Below, in pieces: positions 1 through 7,991 of a DNA stretch of 64,000 bases. This DNA is from Vampirovibrio chlorellavorus. GTDB taxonomy: Bacteria; Cyanobacteriota; Vampirovibrionia; Vampirovibrionales; Vampirovibrionaceae. Below the pieces are notes generated by a model. The model had not been told where the DNA came from. It ran no database searches and saw only the letters and a list, made by a program, of their open reading frames with translations. Numbering within the stretch: position 1 is the stretch's first letter; every line of letters begins with the position of its first letter. The DNA is taken from assembly GCA_903866275.1 (NCBI GenBank), contig CAIPMU010000014.1, positions 124,001-188,000 of the forward strand, read 5' to 3'. Both the position numbers and the translations under genes were made by a program.

Positions 1-1
1 A

Positions 2-436
2 CTCATCCTGCTGACCACCGGTTTGACGCTGGGTTTGAATGTTTTCTGGACGGTGATCGCTCAACTTCTGCCGGGCTGGCATCCGGCGGATAAAATCCCT
101 TATACCGATTATCATTCTTTTCGATTGTTGGTGCTGGCCGGATTTGCGGTGCTGATGGCACCGTTTCTGGAAGAACTGATTTTTCGGGGACTGGTGCAAT
201 CCACCTTTTATAAAAAGTGTCAGCCCTTGCAGGCCGTGTTTTGGGCCACGCTGGTTTTTTTATCCCTGCATGGCAGCTACTTTGGAGATATTAAGGCGCT
301 GTCCCATGTGCTGGTGCTGGGTTTGTGTCTGGGCTTCTGGCGGGAGCGAACACAATCATTAGTGCCCGGTATGCTGGCGCATGGTTTTAATAACGGGTTG
401 GCCTTGTTCATGCTGTTGAAGTACGCTCCGAAATAA
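2..436 (+). CDS. CPBP-family intramembrane metalloprotease (5' end outside window)
   Basis: The frame is open to the left edge, so this is the C-terminal part of a longer protein. It shows hydrophobic segments and the motif EELIFRG, which matches the EExxxR signature of CPBP (CAAX protease and bacteriocin-processing, Abi) membrane proteases. A later H-G-x-Y segment and HGFNN near the C-terminus fit the second and third family motifs, which supply histidine and asparagine to the metal site. The usual role is intramembrane proteolysis in the inner membrane; the substrate cannot be told. It ends just before a hairpin and is convergent with the flagellar genes. Confidence 0.85.
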   Translation, partial: LILLTTGLTLGLNVFWTVIAQLLPGWHPADKIPYTDYHSFRLLVLAGFAVLMAPFLEELIFRGLVQSTFYKKCQPLQAVFWATLVFLSLHGSYFGDIKALSHVLVLGLCLGFWRERTQSLVPGMLAHGFNNGLALFMLLKYAPK

Positions 437-452
437 TGGACGAATTTTTTTA

Positions 453-491
453 TTGAAGAAAAAAGAAACCGCAGGTGGGTGAGACCTGCGG
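453..491 (-). terminator. Rho-independent terminator of the flagellar hook operon
   Basis: Positions 469-476 (CCGCAGGT) pair perfectly with 484-491 (ACCTGCGG) around a 7-nt loop. On the minus strand the stem is followed by a T-rich tract (complement of 453-468). It lies about 100 nt past the flgE stop. It could also slow plus-strand transcripts of the CPBP gene, but no T-tract follows in that direction. Confidence 0.8.
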
Positions 492-589
492 ATTTGGTTC
501 AAGGAAGAGTGGATCTCTTGCGCCTTGCGAGCCTTTGGGCTTAGCGGGCCTGGGGCTGTTGAGGCGCTGTGGGTTGGAGACAGGGGTTA

Positions 590-1783
590 TTACATGATCT
601 GGATAATGGTCTGCATGACTTCGCTTTGGGTGCGAACCACTTTACTGGCCGCTTCCAAACCGCGTTGGGTGACGATCATGTTGGTGAACTCACCGGCAAT
701 GTCCACGTTGGAGGATTCCAGTGAGCCGGAGTTGATACTGCCACGGGCGCCACTGTTGGCCGTTCCGAAGTCCGTGTTACCGCTGTTGGCTGCAGCCAGG
801 AAGTTGTTGTTGCCGTCGTACTGCAAACCTTCCGGGTTGGTGACGCTGGCAGACTGAATCTGGAGTTGCATGCCTTCCAGACCACCGGCGCCGACGGCTA
901 GACCTACACCCCCATCGAAGACGGCTGTGGCGCCGACTTCGTCTACAAGGCCACTGTCGGTGGCGGTTTGGTTATTGGCAGAGAACGTTCCACCTTCGTT
1001 GGGCTCGTGAATGAGTTCGGTGCGCCATAAGGTGGGATCCGATGGATTGGCGGCGACGGTGGCGGCATTGGTGCGTACCGAGATAATATCGCCGTTGCTG
1101 TATTTAGCCGCAATGGCACCATCGACCCCCACGGTGAAGCTTTGCAGGCTGACCGGGGTATTGGTCTGGCTGGTAGCGCCCGCGTTCATCGCGGCAAAGA
1201 TGGGGCCAGCGCCAGAGGTATCGGTACCAATGGGCGAGAAGTGGGTTTGTACGATGGCGCCATTGGCATCCAGATCTTTGGTGATCAGGAACTGCTCAGG
1301 TAACTTCACCCGGCCCAGTGTCAGGCTGCTGGTTCCGGAGACTTGAGAGGTGCCACGTACCCGGTTGCCAGAGCTGCTCACCAGGTTTCCGCTGGAATCC
1401 AGACTGAAGTTGCCAGCGCGGGTCAGGTAGTAGGCCCCTGAGTTGTTGCCGTTGAAGGGGTCGATGCGTTCTACCGCGAAGAAGCCGCCGCCGCTGATCA
1501 GCATGTCGGTGCTGCGGCCAGTGTATTGGGTGCCCCCTTGGCTAAAGTTGGAGGCGATTTCGGAAACCAGCGCGCCGTTACCGATTTGACGCGGGTTGGT
1601 ACCACCTAATGTTCCGTTGGGGGCCGTACCCCCGCTGATGGTGCTGGCAAATACCGTGGCAAAGTTGGCGGAGCTGGATTTAAAACCCAGGGTGTTGACG
1701 TTGGCGATGTTGTTGGAAATAACATTCAATCGTTGCTGGTTCGCTCGGATCCCGGACACTGCCGAGAAAATGCCTGAACTCAT
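590..1783 (-). CDS. flgE: Flagellar hook protein FlgE
   Basis: This protein forms the curved hook that joins the flagellar rod to the filament. The 397-residue product starts with the rod/hook signature (about residues 4-35, containing NNIANVNTLGFK) and ends with the matching C-terminal helix (SNVDIAGEFTNMIVTQRGLEA). The middle holds the FlgE/F/G-like segment with GGGFFAV and a serine-, threonine- and glycine-rich D1/D2-like region. The length fits a short FlgE. It is last in the order fliJ-fliK-flgD-flgE, which supports hook protein over the distal rod proteins FlgF and FlgG. A terminator follows the stop. Confidence 0.9.
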   Translation of the reverse strand: MSSGIFSAVSGIRANQQRLNVISNNIANVNTLGFKSSSANFATVFASTISGGTAPNGTLGGTNPRQIGNGALVSEIASNFSQGGTQYTGRSTDMLISGGGFFAVERIDPFNGNNSGAYYLTRAGNFSLDSSGNLVSSSGNRVRGTSQVSGTSSLTLGRVKLPEQFLITKDLDANGAIVQTHFSPIGTDTSGAGPIFAAMNAGATSQTNTPVSLQSFTVGVDGAIAAKYSNGDIISVRTNAATVAANPSDPTLWRTELIHEPNEGGTFSANNQTATDSGLVDEVGATAVFDGGVGLAVGAGGLEGMQLQIQSASVTNPEGLQYDGNNNFLAAANSGNTDFGTANSGARGSINSGSLESSNVDIAGEFTNMIVTQRGLEAASKVVRTQSEVMQTIIQIM

Positions 1784-1886
1784 AGGTATACCCTCACTGT
1801 TCTCTTCTTTGTCTGATGATGAACTTTGAATGCGGTTTGATGAATTTTCGTTGGCCTGGACGGGGTTAAATCAAGGGTTGATCTGC

Positions 1887-2411
1887 TTAGCTTGCTCCCC
1901 CTGTGGTGCTAGTGCCTGTTGTCGTGGTTGCTGGTGGCGTCGAGAGATTCTGGACTTTATCCAGGTCGTAATAGTTGCCGTTGATTTTGACCAGCGCCTT
2001 GCCGTGGGCTGTATCGAACTGCACACTGTCGATGGTGCCGGTGATCACTGCGGGCTTGTTGGTGGTTGGGTTGATGTTGGTTTGGCCGGAGACGCTGTTG
2101 GTGAAGTCCCAGGGGGCATCGATCACGCTGGCGGTTTTGCCCACCATGCTCCCGGCTTGCGAGAACTTGGATGCGTTGACCATATCTTTCATCTGATCCG
2201 CCTGTTCCAGTTGCAGTTGCTGGCTGAGCATCTGGCTACTGTCTTGCGGGTTGGTGGGATCCTGAAACTGCAGTTGGGCCAGAATGAGTTGCACAAAGCC
2301 GTTGCGATCCAGTTTGCCGGTACCCAGATTGGCCCGTCCGTGCTGGAAGTTAATCAGGTTGGTGTTGTTCTGTAGTTGAGTGAGTGTGGCTTGAGCGTTA
2401 ATACTGCTCAT
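1887..2411 (-). CDS. flgD: Flagellar hook capping/assembly protein FlgD
   Basis: FlgD caps the growing hook and guides FlgE polymerisation outside the cell. The conserved N-terminal FlgD motif is clear (about residues 35-70: FVQLILAQLQFQDPTNPQD, then SQQLQLEQ). The C-terminal half is short (174 residues in all, against about 220 in enterics) and ends in a threonine-, serine- and glycine-rich tail. The ATG is preceded by a strong AGGAGG about 5-7 nt upstream. It sits between fliK and flgE, with about 100 nt to flgE. Confidence 0.9.
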   Translation of the reverse strand: MSSINAQATLTQLQNNTNLINFQHGRANLGTGKLDRNGFVQLILAQLQFQDPTNPQDSSQMLSQQLQLEQADQMKDMVNASKFSQAGSMVGKTASVIDAPWDFTNSVSGQTNINPTTNKPAVITGTIDSVQFDTAHGKALVKINGNYYDLDKVQNLSTPPATTTTGTSTTGGAS

Positions 2412-2435
2412 GGGAATCCTCCTTGCCGTTGGGCG

Positions 2436-4376
2436 TTATGCGAGAATGCTGATGCGGCCGTTGTCGTGGCCGTTTGATGCGGAATTGCTTGTCGTGTTTT
2501 CCGATGCCCCGATTGCCCCGGTGTCAGTGCCGTCGGTGAGGTGACTGGCTGTCTGATTTTGGCTAAAGCCCGATTGGGACTGTCCGTTCATCTGACCGAA
2601 TAAATTGGCGCTGGTCGGATTCTGCTGGTTAAATTGTTGCTGGAATGATCCTTGGGCCGTGTTTTGCTGGTTTTGGGATTGCTCCTGTGAGAAGGTCTGT
2701 TCCTGTTTGCTGGCATCCTTGCTGCCGCCGCTTTCGGCGCTACCGGCCAGCACCACGCTGAGGCGATCCACGGAGACCCCCTGAGCGGCCAGCGTCGTTT
2801 TGAGCGAATCCAGCTGGCCTTTGAGCAGGTCGTGGCTTTCGGTGGTGCTGGCGATTAAACGGGCGCTGAGTTGCTGGTTGCTGTTGGTGGTCAGGTTGAT
2901 TTTGACTTCTCCCAGATTGTCCGGGTTGAGTCGGATGATCAGTTCCTTGTGTCCGTTTTTCACGCTGTAAGCGGTGCCTTCGGCAATTTGCAGCGTTGGG
3001 TTTTGTGCAGTGGCATTAAATGTGGGAATGCCATTGATGCTGCCGTCTCCGTTTGAGCCGGAAACACTGCCGGAACCTGTCCCGTTGAGTCCGCCAGCCG
3101 ACAGGAGGTCGGAGGCGTTGATTCCGCTGGCATCGCTTTGAGGTGCGGCGGTCAGGGCGCTATCCGGTAGTCCGTCCTGTTTGTGGTCTGGTGCTGATTC
3201 GATGTCGCCTTGCATGGCGTTCATGCTGGCCTGAATGCTGTTGAGCGACTGCTTGAACGTGTCGGTTTGTGGGAGGGTGGCGTTGGGCTTCCGTTCGGCT
3301 GGCGTGGTGTTGCCGACTGGCGCGTTCAGGACGGAGAGCGCTCCAATCGCTTCGGTCGCGATGGGCTCGGCGGTTGCGTTGGGTTCTGTCTTTGTTTTCT
3401 TTGCGGATGACTGGTCTGGTTGGGCGGCATTGGCCATGGCGCCGGAGAGCGTGAGCGCGCTGGCGCTCGTGGTCGGGTCGGCGGTGGCTGGGCTGGTTGT
3501 TTCAGGGGTGCTATTTGCCTCTGCCGTGGCTGCCAGTCCGGCAAGGAGGGTTTGTTGGGGACCCACTTTGCTGGTCTCCCCGGTGGGTGTTTGGCCATTC
3601 TGGCTGGTTGTGGCGGTGGTTGTTGCCGGAACGGTCGCCGTGTCCTTCAGCGCGGATACCTCAAAGAGGCTGCCTGTCGGGTTTAATGCGATACTGCTGG
3701 CCGTGGTTGGCAACACAATGCCGGAGGCTGCCGCACCTGCTGTGGGGTCAATGGGGGTGCTCGCGCCGGTGTCGGGTTGGGCCTCTCCGGGGGCTGTTGG
3801 GGTGGTTGCTAGCGGCGTGGAGAGTGGTTGTGCCAGCAACGGGGCGGTGGCTTGCAGCAGCGCCAGATTCAACGGTTGCGAATCCGTGGGCACTGCGCCA
3901 ATCGTTAAACTAATGTCTGGTGTTTCAGTTTTGGGTTTGTCTTCATCCGAGGGTTGTTCTGTGGATGCAGTATTGGCATCCGCAGCGGTTTTGGCCTGGG
4001 TTGGGTTGGCGGCGTCGTTTTCCGAAGTGGCGTTGGTCTTGTTTCCGGATTTTGCGTCTGATGCTTGTTCGGTGGTGTGGGTCTGTTTTGCTGCTGCGGG
4101 GTCTTTGGACTTTGTGATCGGGTTGTTCGAGTCGGCTTTGGGCTGATTGGTGGGTTCGGGGTCATCGGTTTTGTGGGGGGTGGCGCCTGTGCCTGAGCCC
4201 GAGGGATGGGCGGCCTTGGATGTGTGAGTATCCTGTGAGGATGCCTGCAATGCCTGATTCAACACGCCCGCAAACGGATTCTCATCCGAGCTGTCGGGCT
4301 TGACGGCGCTGGACCGAAAGGCCGAAATAAAGGAAGCGTTGGCGGATGCGCCGGTGACATCAAGTGGATTCTGCAT
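2436..4376 (-). CDS. fliK: Flagellar hook-length control protein FliK
   Basis: FliK is an exported molecular ruler that sets hook length and switches the export gate to filament substrates. The 646-residue product has a long low-complexity N-terminal two thirds (Ala, Thr, Pro, Asn and Gln rich). A compact Flg_hook-like domain lies around residues 470-560 (LIIRLNPDNLGEVKINL, then LLKGQLDSLKTTLAAQGV). A Gln/Asn-rich tail follows. This architecture is diagnostic even though the N-terminus is not conserved. The stop lies 24 nt before the flgD start. The biased composition opens long false reading frames on the other strand. Confidence 0.88.
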   Translation of the reverse strand: MQNPLDVTGASANASFISAFRSSAVKPDSSDENPFAGVLNQALQASSQDTHTSKAAHPSGSGTGATPHKTDDPEPTNQPKADSNNPITKSKDPAAAKQTHTTEQASDAKSGNKTNATSENDAANPTQAKTAADANTASTEQPSDEDKPKTETPDISLTIGAVPTDSQPLNLALLQATAPLLAQPLSTPLATTPTAPGEAQPDTGASTPIDPTAGAAASGIVLPTTASSIALNPTGSLFEVSALKDTATVPATTTATTSQNGQTPTGETSKVGPQQTLLAGLAATAEANSTPETTSPATADPTTSASALTLSGAMANAAQPDQSSAKKTKTEPNATAEPIATEAIGALSVLNAPVGNTTPAERKPNATLPQTDTFKQSLNSIQASMNAMQGDIESAPDHKQDGLPDSALTAAPQSDASGINASDLLSAGGLNGTGSGSVSGSNGDGSINGIPTFNATAQNPTLQIAEGTAYSVKNGHKELIIRLNPDNLGEVKINLTTNSNQQLSARLIASTTESHDLLKGQLDSLKTTLAAQGVSVDRLSVVLAGSAESGGSKDASKQEQTFSQEQSQNQQNTAQGSFQQQFNQQNPTSANLFGQMNGQSQSGFSQNQTASHLTDGTDTGAIGASENTTSNSASNGHDNGRISILA

Positions 4377-4487
4377 AAAGTCTCTTTGGTTCCCTGTGAT
4401 TTCTGTCTGTGGGGTGAACGCGGGGGTGAGGTGATGGGTGGTGTTCTGAACTGGAAATGGCTGGGGGCTTAGCGGGGAGAATCCGGT

Positions 4488-4946
4488 TTAGCCAATGTGT
4501 TGTTGTCGAATGGAGCGAGCGATGGCGATCTCTGCCAGGAATTCTTCTTCTGCTTTATCAATTTGCTTGCGGTACTGGGTGAAGTCTTTGTCTTTGAGCA
4601 GTTCCAGTGCTTTCTTTTTCACCATGGCCTGCTGGAGTTCGGTGCGGACCATCAGGAGTCTTTTTTCCTGGGCTTGCAAGTCCTGATAGGCCTGAAAGCG
4701 ATCCTGCTTTAACCGCCAGAGGTAATTGGGAAAGTTCTGGAGTTGTATCGGGTTGATTTCGCCTTGTAATTGGCTTTGCTGATCGCGCAGGGTCTGTTCA
4801 ATCAGCAAGTCCGCTTCCTGGATGCGGGTGAGGATTCTGGCTCGCTTCTGCTCCTCTTCAGCTACTTTTTGCTGAACGGTGTTTAACTGCTCGGCCCGGT
4901 AATTCAGGACGGTCTGCAGCTTAAAGTGGAATTGCTTCAGCGCGAT
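4488..4946 (-). CDS. fliJ: Flagellar export chaperone FliJ, apparent non-canonical start
   Basis: FliJ is a small coiled-coil protein of the flagellar type III export ATPase complex. The frame reads a typical FliJ N-terminus (ALKQFHFKLQTVLNYRAEQ) followed by a charged coiled coil of about 150 residues. No ATG, GTG or TTG occurs between the in-frame TAG at 4959-4961 and the TTG at 4806-4808, which would delete about 46 conserved residues. An AGGAG lies 9 nt before an ATC codon at 4944-4946, exactly where the FliJ methionine is expected, so I place the start there. The alternatives are a rare ATC start, a CTG two codons later, or a base error for ATG. fliK follows after about 110 nt. Confidence 0.78.
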   Translation of the reverse strand: MALKQFHFKLQTVLNYRAEQLNTVQQKVAEEEQKRARILTRIQEADLLIEQTLRDQQSQLQGEINPIQLQNFPNYLWRLKQDRFQAYQDLQAQEKRLLMVRTELQQAMVKKKALELLKDKDFTQYRKQIDKAEEEFLAEIAIARSIRQQHIG

Positions 4947-5271
4947 GAGCCTGATCTCCTACTGGGGTTTCTGTGTATCTCTCTTTTGCTTTAAACGATC
5001 TGCCCGGATGGCAGTGCGTTGATCCCTTCGATGACCTATTGGATTTGAGTGGTTCCATTTCAAAATAAGCGATGTCCCCCTGCCATTTCCTCGTTCATGT
5101 GGTTTATTTCGGCTAAACTCGGGCACATGGTGGACATTGGAAAAGCCCACGCAGGACGTATGATGGGTCGAGATTAAGGCATGTTGACAGACCCCATCAG
5201 GGATTTCGCCAAAAATGAGGCGAAGATCCACTTTAGGTCTGTGAATTTGTCCCTTTTAGGGCGCTATTTTT
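4947..5271. other. Intergenic leader upstream of fliJ
   Basis: This stretch holds no convincing gene. A minus-strand frame of 90 codons exists but shows no protein-like pattern. Two weak hairpins are visible: TTCGCC at 5205-5210 pairs with GGCGAA at 5219-5224, and TGATGGG at 5161-5167 pairs with CCCATCA at 5193-5199. I found no convincing sigma-28 or sigma-54 promoter for the flagellar genes. Confidence 0.4.
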
Positions 5272-5640
5272 TTAACGTTTTCGGAACCATTCCCGGGGGT
5301 GAAAACGCTGAATCCCCTGCGGCGTTAATGCGTTCAGCTGAGTTTGAGCTGGGCGCAGGACCGGGTACCCTTGCCGTAGGCGTTCCTGCCAGAGCAGGCT
5401 GTTGATGAAATCGCTCAAGCTGTCCGGGTTATCTAGCCCCTGAGCCAGGGCCAGAAACTCCTGATTCTCGGGGGAGAGTGTGACTTCAAAGGTCTGGGGG
5501 ATAGTTTGCACCGGAGGCCATTCCATGCCGGGTAATTGGGGCACAATCCCGGTTTTGGCCTTACCTTTCAAGAATCCTCGGGGGTCCATGTGGTCATTGG
5601 TGTCACGCGTGTTCGCAGATTCCCCTTTTGTTTGAAACAT
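5272..5640 (-). CDS. Hypothetical protein, possible ribbon-helix-helix domain
   Basis: I do not recognise this 122-residue protein with certainty. The start is chosen at 5640 because a purine-rich GGGAGGGGAAGGG ends directly before that ATG; a longer frame begins at 5730 but lacks such a site. The N-terminal third is polar and rich in Gly, Asp and Lys. The middle shows a strand FEVTLSP, a helix ENQEFLALAQGL and a second helix SLSDFINSLLWQERLRQ, the strand-helix-helix layout of CopG/Arc-type DNA-binding proteins. It lies upstream of fliJ on the same strand, so a regulatory link to the flagellar genes is possible but not shown. Confidence 0.5.
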   Translation of the reverse strand: MFQTKGESANTRDTNDHMDPRGFLKGKAKTGIVPQLPGMEWPPVQTIPQTFEVTLSPENQEFLALAQGLDNPDSLSDFINSLLWQERLRQGYPVLRPAQTQLNALTPQGIQRFHPREWFRKR

Positions 5641-6089
5641 CCCTTCCCCTCCCCTGTTTACTTTGCTGAATCGTTTCTGCGGGATTTTAGACCGGTGAAG
5701 CCACTGGCAGTCTTTAAAATGGTGGATCAAACCCGCACCTGAAATTGGATTACTCAGAAAACCCTCACGGCAACATTTTAACCCGGAATGCCTGGCATGG
5801 GGAAAATGATTGACAGTATGACTGGTCGGCTCAAGCCCAGGCGCAGCCCGATGATAGGCTAATGTGCTGTAGAGAACTGGCTAATTTAAACCGTGGGGAA
5901 CGGGTGTTAAGGTAAGGGCATACCCAGGTTTGGAACGAGGCTTGTATCAGGGCTTAGTCTCTGTGGGGCCGCCTTGGGAACTGAACCGGGGATGAATTGG
6001 GAATGATTAAACAATGAAGGCGTAAGCGGCTTTGTAAGAAGTGCTTGCCGTTTTATTGATGGTGTCAGAATGAATAAGGAGTGTTTGCA
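5641..6089. other. Divergent intergenic region
   Basis: This region separates the minus-strand hypothetical gene from the plus-strand small membrane-protein gene and must hold both promoters. A TTGACA is present at 5810-5815, but no good -10 element lies 16-18 nt downstream. I see no other gene, RNA or repeat. Confidence 0.4.
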
Positions 6090-6356
6090 ATGGCTAAATT
6101 AGCACAACCGATCCCGAATGGCGCTTTAAGTGAATCGTTTAAGGACTCCGAGATTAAAGTCGGGGCGGGGCATCTGTCCAATCAGATTATTTACGGGGCC
6201 TCCATTGCATCAATTGTGCTGTCGTTGGTGACGGTACGCCGTAATCCGACACTGGCCAGCTTTTTTGGATTGTGGGCACCCACCATTTTAGGGTTGGGCA
6301 TTTTAATGAAAGAAAATAAATTGCTGGAATCCACCAAGCGCCAACCCGTCTACTAA
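6090..6356 (+). CDS. Small two-TM membrane protein, unknown function
   Basis: This 88-residue protein is not one I recognise. The ATG at 6090 is chosen over the in-frame GTG at 6081 because AAGGAG (6076-6081) lies 8 nt upstream of it. A short polar N-terminus is followed by two hydrophobic segments of about 18-20 residues (IIYGASIASIVLSLVTV and FFGLWAPTILGLGIL) joined by a short basic turn (RRNP). The tail is charged. The pattern predicts a helical hairpin in the inner membrane. The next gene, a zinc-ribbon protein, starts 61 nt downstream and probably shares its transcript. Confidence 0.7.
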   Translation: MAKLAQPIPNGALSESFKDSEIKVGAGHLSNQIIYGASIASIVLSLVTVRRNPTLASFFGLWAPTILGLGILMKENKLLESTKRQPVY

Positions 6357-6417
6357 GACGCAGACCCTCATCAGTCAGGCCTAAACTCTTTGCCTGAAGA
6401 ACACTGGAGGTGTCGGG

Positions 6418-6597
6418 ATGAAAACTTACCGCTGCCCGCTATGTGGCGACACGGATTTTGAGTTTCAGGACATTCACGAGAACGTAGAGGCGACTCTACC
6501 CGAAACTGAACCACTGGCTTTGCCGGTAAAAGTGCAGGTGAAATGCTGCGCTTGTCACTGGGTCGGGACGGTGGAGCAATTGGCGGGCCATCACTAA
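6418..6597 (+). CDS. Small zinc-ribbon protein
   Basis: This 59-residue protein begins MKTYRCPLCG and contains KCCACHW near its C-terminus. Two CxxC pairs (Cys6/Cys9 and Cys43/Cys46) about 34 residues apart make a minimal zinc ribbon. GGAGG lies about 7 nt before the ATG. The middle is acidic and proline-containing (EATLPETEP). The function is unknown; such ribbons bind nucleic acid or act as small regulators. It follows the two-TM gene and ends just before an 11-bp perfect hairpin, so the two small genes form a compact unit. Confidence 0.75.
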   Translation: MKTYRCPLCGDTDFEFQDIHENVEATLPETEPLALPVKVQVKCCACHWVGTVEQLAGHH

Positions 6598-6615
6598 AAT
6601 GCGGTGTGGCCCGCC

Positions 6616-6648
6616 CCAGCGCTATGTCAACATAGCGCTGGCAGTTTT
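6616..6648 (+). terminator. Terminator hairpin after the small-gene pair
   Basis: CCAGCGCTATG (6616-6626) pairs perfectly with CATAGCGCTGG (6631-6641) around TCAA, followed by CAGTTTT on the plus strand. On the minus strand the stem sits after the methyltransferase stop, preceded by T-rich sequence, so it may serve both converging units. Confidence 0.75.
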
Positions 6649-6665
6649 AAAAAAAGACTGGATGA

Positions 6666-7991
6666 TTACGCTAAATTGCTGTTGGCAGAAGGCGTTTCGG
6701 GCAGGCTGTAAGGATGCACGTCTTGTGCAAAGTCCACCAGATTGCCCTGATACTCCAGCAGCAATTGACTACACGTAATGCCCCGCTGAGCGATTTCCAA
6801 CGCAATATCGCGGGCACGCCATTGGGTGGCGATGATGATCACATCCACCGGATGTTTCAGCAGGGCTTGCGGCGTATGAATCACTTGCCCGGTGCCCGGC
6901 ACATAGGTGCCTGCCTTGTCCGCATCGGAATCGACCACCAGCGGAAAGCGGGTCTTATCCACCTGATAGCGATTGATGAAGGTCGCGGCCTTGCCCGTGC
7001 CACCCCAGATGGCCACTGTTTTGCCACTGTCGGCGAGGGTATTGAGTTGGGCGATCACCTGTTGATCGATCTGCTTGGCCTGATGGTAAAAGGCCCTGGC
7101 GTTATCGGTGATGAGTCGTCCCGCTTCGCTGTGGCCCAGACGGGCGTAGGCATACACCACTTCATCCTCGTACCCGCGCGCGATTTTTTCCAGTTGGGCA
7201 TGGCTGCGGCCCAACAAGCGCCCCAACGAGGTGGTGGTGAAGTGCGAGTTGTGCTCGTAGAAAAAATCCACGGTGCGGCCCGTTTCAAACACGCGATCGA
7301 TGCAGGGTACTTCTATAAACAGCGCCGTGGGCAGCCCTTCCCATTCGGCGGCCACGCCCAGACTCTGTATAAAGGCTAACGGGTTTTCCAGATGTTCCAG
7401 CATATGTCGCACAATAATTAAATCCGGCCGATACTGGGCCAAGTGCACGGCGGGCTCAAACAGCTCCGGGTAAAATTCCACCAGCCCATCTTCGGTATCC
7501 AGCGCCCCATTGGGATCGTAAGCAATGTAGCGACCCTGAGGTTTTTGCCGGGCCAGCGCTTTCAGGAAGTGTCCGTTACCGGCGCCAATTTCTACCACCA
7601 CCGGGTTTTCCGGCAGCTTGGCTAAAATGAGTGCCTGGGTTTCCTGCATGTGGTCTTGCCACAAGGCCCCCTGGTTGTACATTAAATTGGGTTTGTCGCT
7701 ATAGGGCACATCCGCATACTGAAAGGAGCGGTTATACACATGCCCGCATTCCACGCAGCGTACAAAATCCAGTGGGAGTTTGGGCATGGCCAGCGCCTGC
7801 TCGGTGCTTTTGGGCCAGGCCAGAGTGGTCAGTGGCGCATGGCCCCCATCATAAAAATTGACCGCCACATGAAAGCCACAGGCCGGGCAGGTTGAGGTTT
7901 GCAGCCAATCGGCCAGCGTGTTGCTGGGGGCGGGTTGGCCCGGTTGATGATGCGTCGCTTTGTGTGCCGAAAAATTCAGAGGTTCAGCCAT
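6666..7991 (-). CDS. SAM-dependent sugar-type C-methyltransferase (Zn-binding N-term, Methyltransf_14-like C-term)
   Basis: The 441-residue product follows the three-part layout of deoxysugar C-methyltransferases. An N-terminal zinc module has CPAC near residue 36 and CVECGH near residue 79. A Rossmann SAM-binding domain follows (VVEIGAGNGHFL, about residues 126-137, with RHMLEHLENP later). The C-terminal domain resembles Methyltransf_14 (VAIWGGTGKAATFI). The family methylates carbon atoms of nucleotide-linked sugars; the substrate here is unknown. AAGGAG lies 9 nt before the ATG. The first 8 nt overlap the end of the GT41 gene, so the two are translationally coupled. Confidence 0.82.
   Translation of the reverse strand: MAEPLNFSAHKATHHQPGQPAPSNTLADWLQTSTCPACGFHVAVNFYDGGHAPLTTLAWPKSTEQALAMPKLPLDFVRCVECGHVYNRSFQYADVPYSDKPNLMYNQGALWQDHMQETQALILAKLPENPVVVEIGAGNGHFLKALARQKPQGRYIAYDPNGALDTEDGLVEFYPELFEPAVHLAQYRPDLIIVRHMLEHLENPLAFIQSLGVAAEWEGLPTALFIEVPCIDRVFETGRTVDFFYEHNSHFTTTSLGRLLGRSHAQLEKIARGYEDEVVYAYARLGHSEAGRLITDNARAFYHQAKQIDQQVIAQLNTLADSGKTVAIWGGTGKAATFINRYQVDKTRFPLVVDSDADKAGTYVPGTGQVIHTPQALLKHPVDVIIIATQWRARDIALEIAQRGITCSQLLLEYQGNLVDFAQDVHPYSLPETPSANSNLA

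Noticed and set aside
3235-4146. Long plus-strand frame of about 300 codons
   Set aside because: It is antisense to fliK, whose Ala/Thr/Pro-rich codons remove stops on the other strand; no ribosome site and no recognisable protein pattern.
5161-5224. Hairpins upstream of fliJ as a known riboswitch
   Set aside because: Stems are only 6-7 bp and I recognise no riboswitch core.
4959-5231. Minus-strand frame of 90 codons upstream of fliJ
   Set aside because: No ribosome site, no hydrophobic or domain pattern, and rich in His/Arg as in non-coding DNA.
5810-5838. TTGACA as promoter for the small membrane-protein gene
   Set aside because: No acceptable -10 element at 16-18 nt spacing; the gene starts about 250 nt away.
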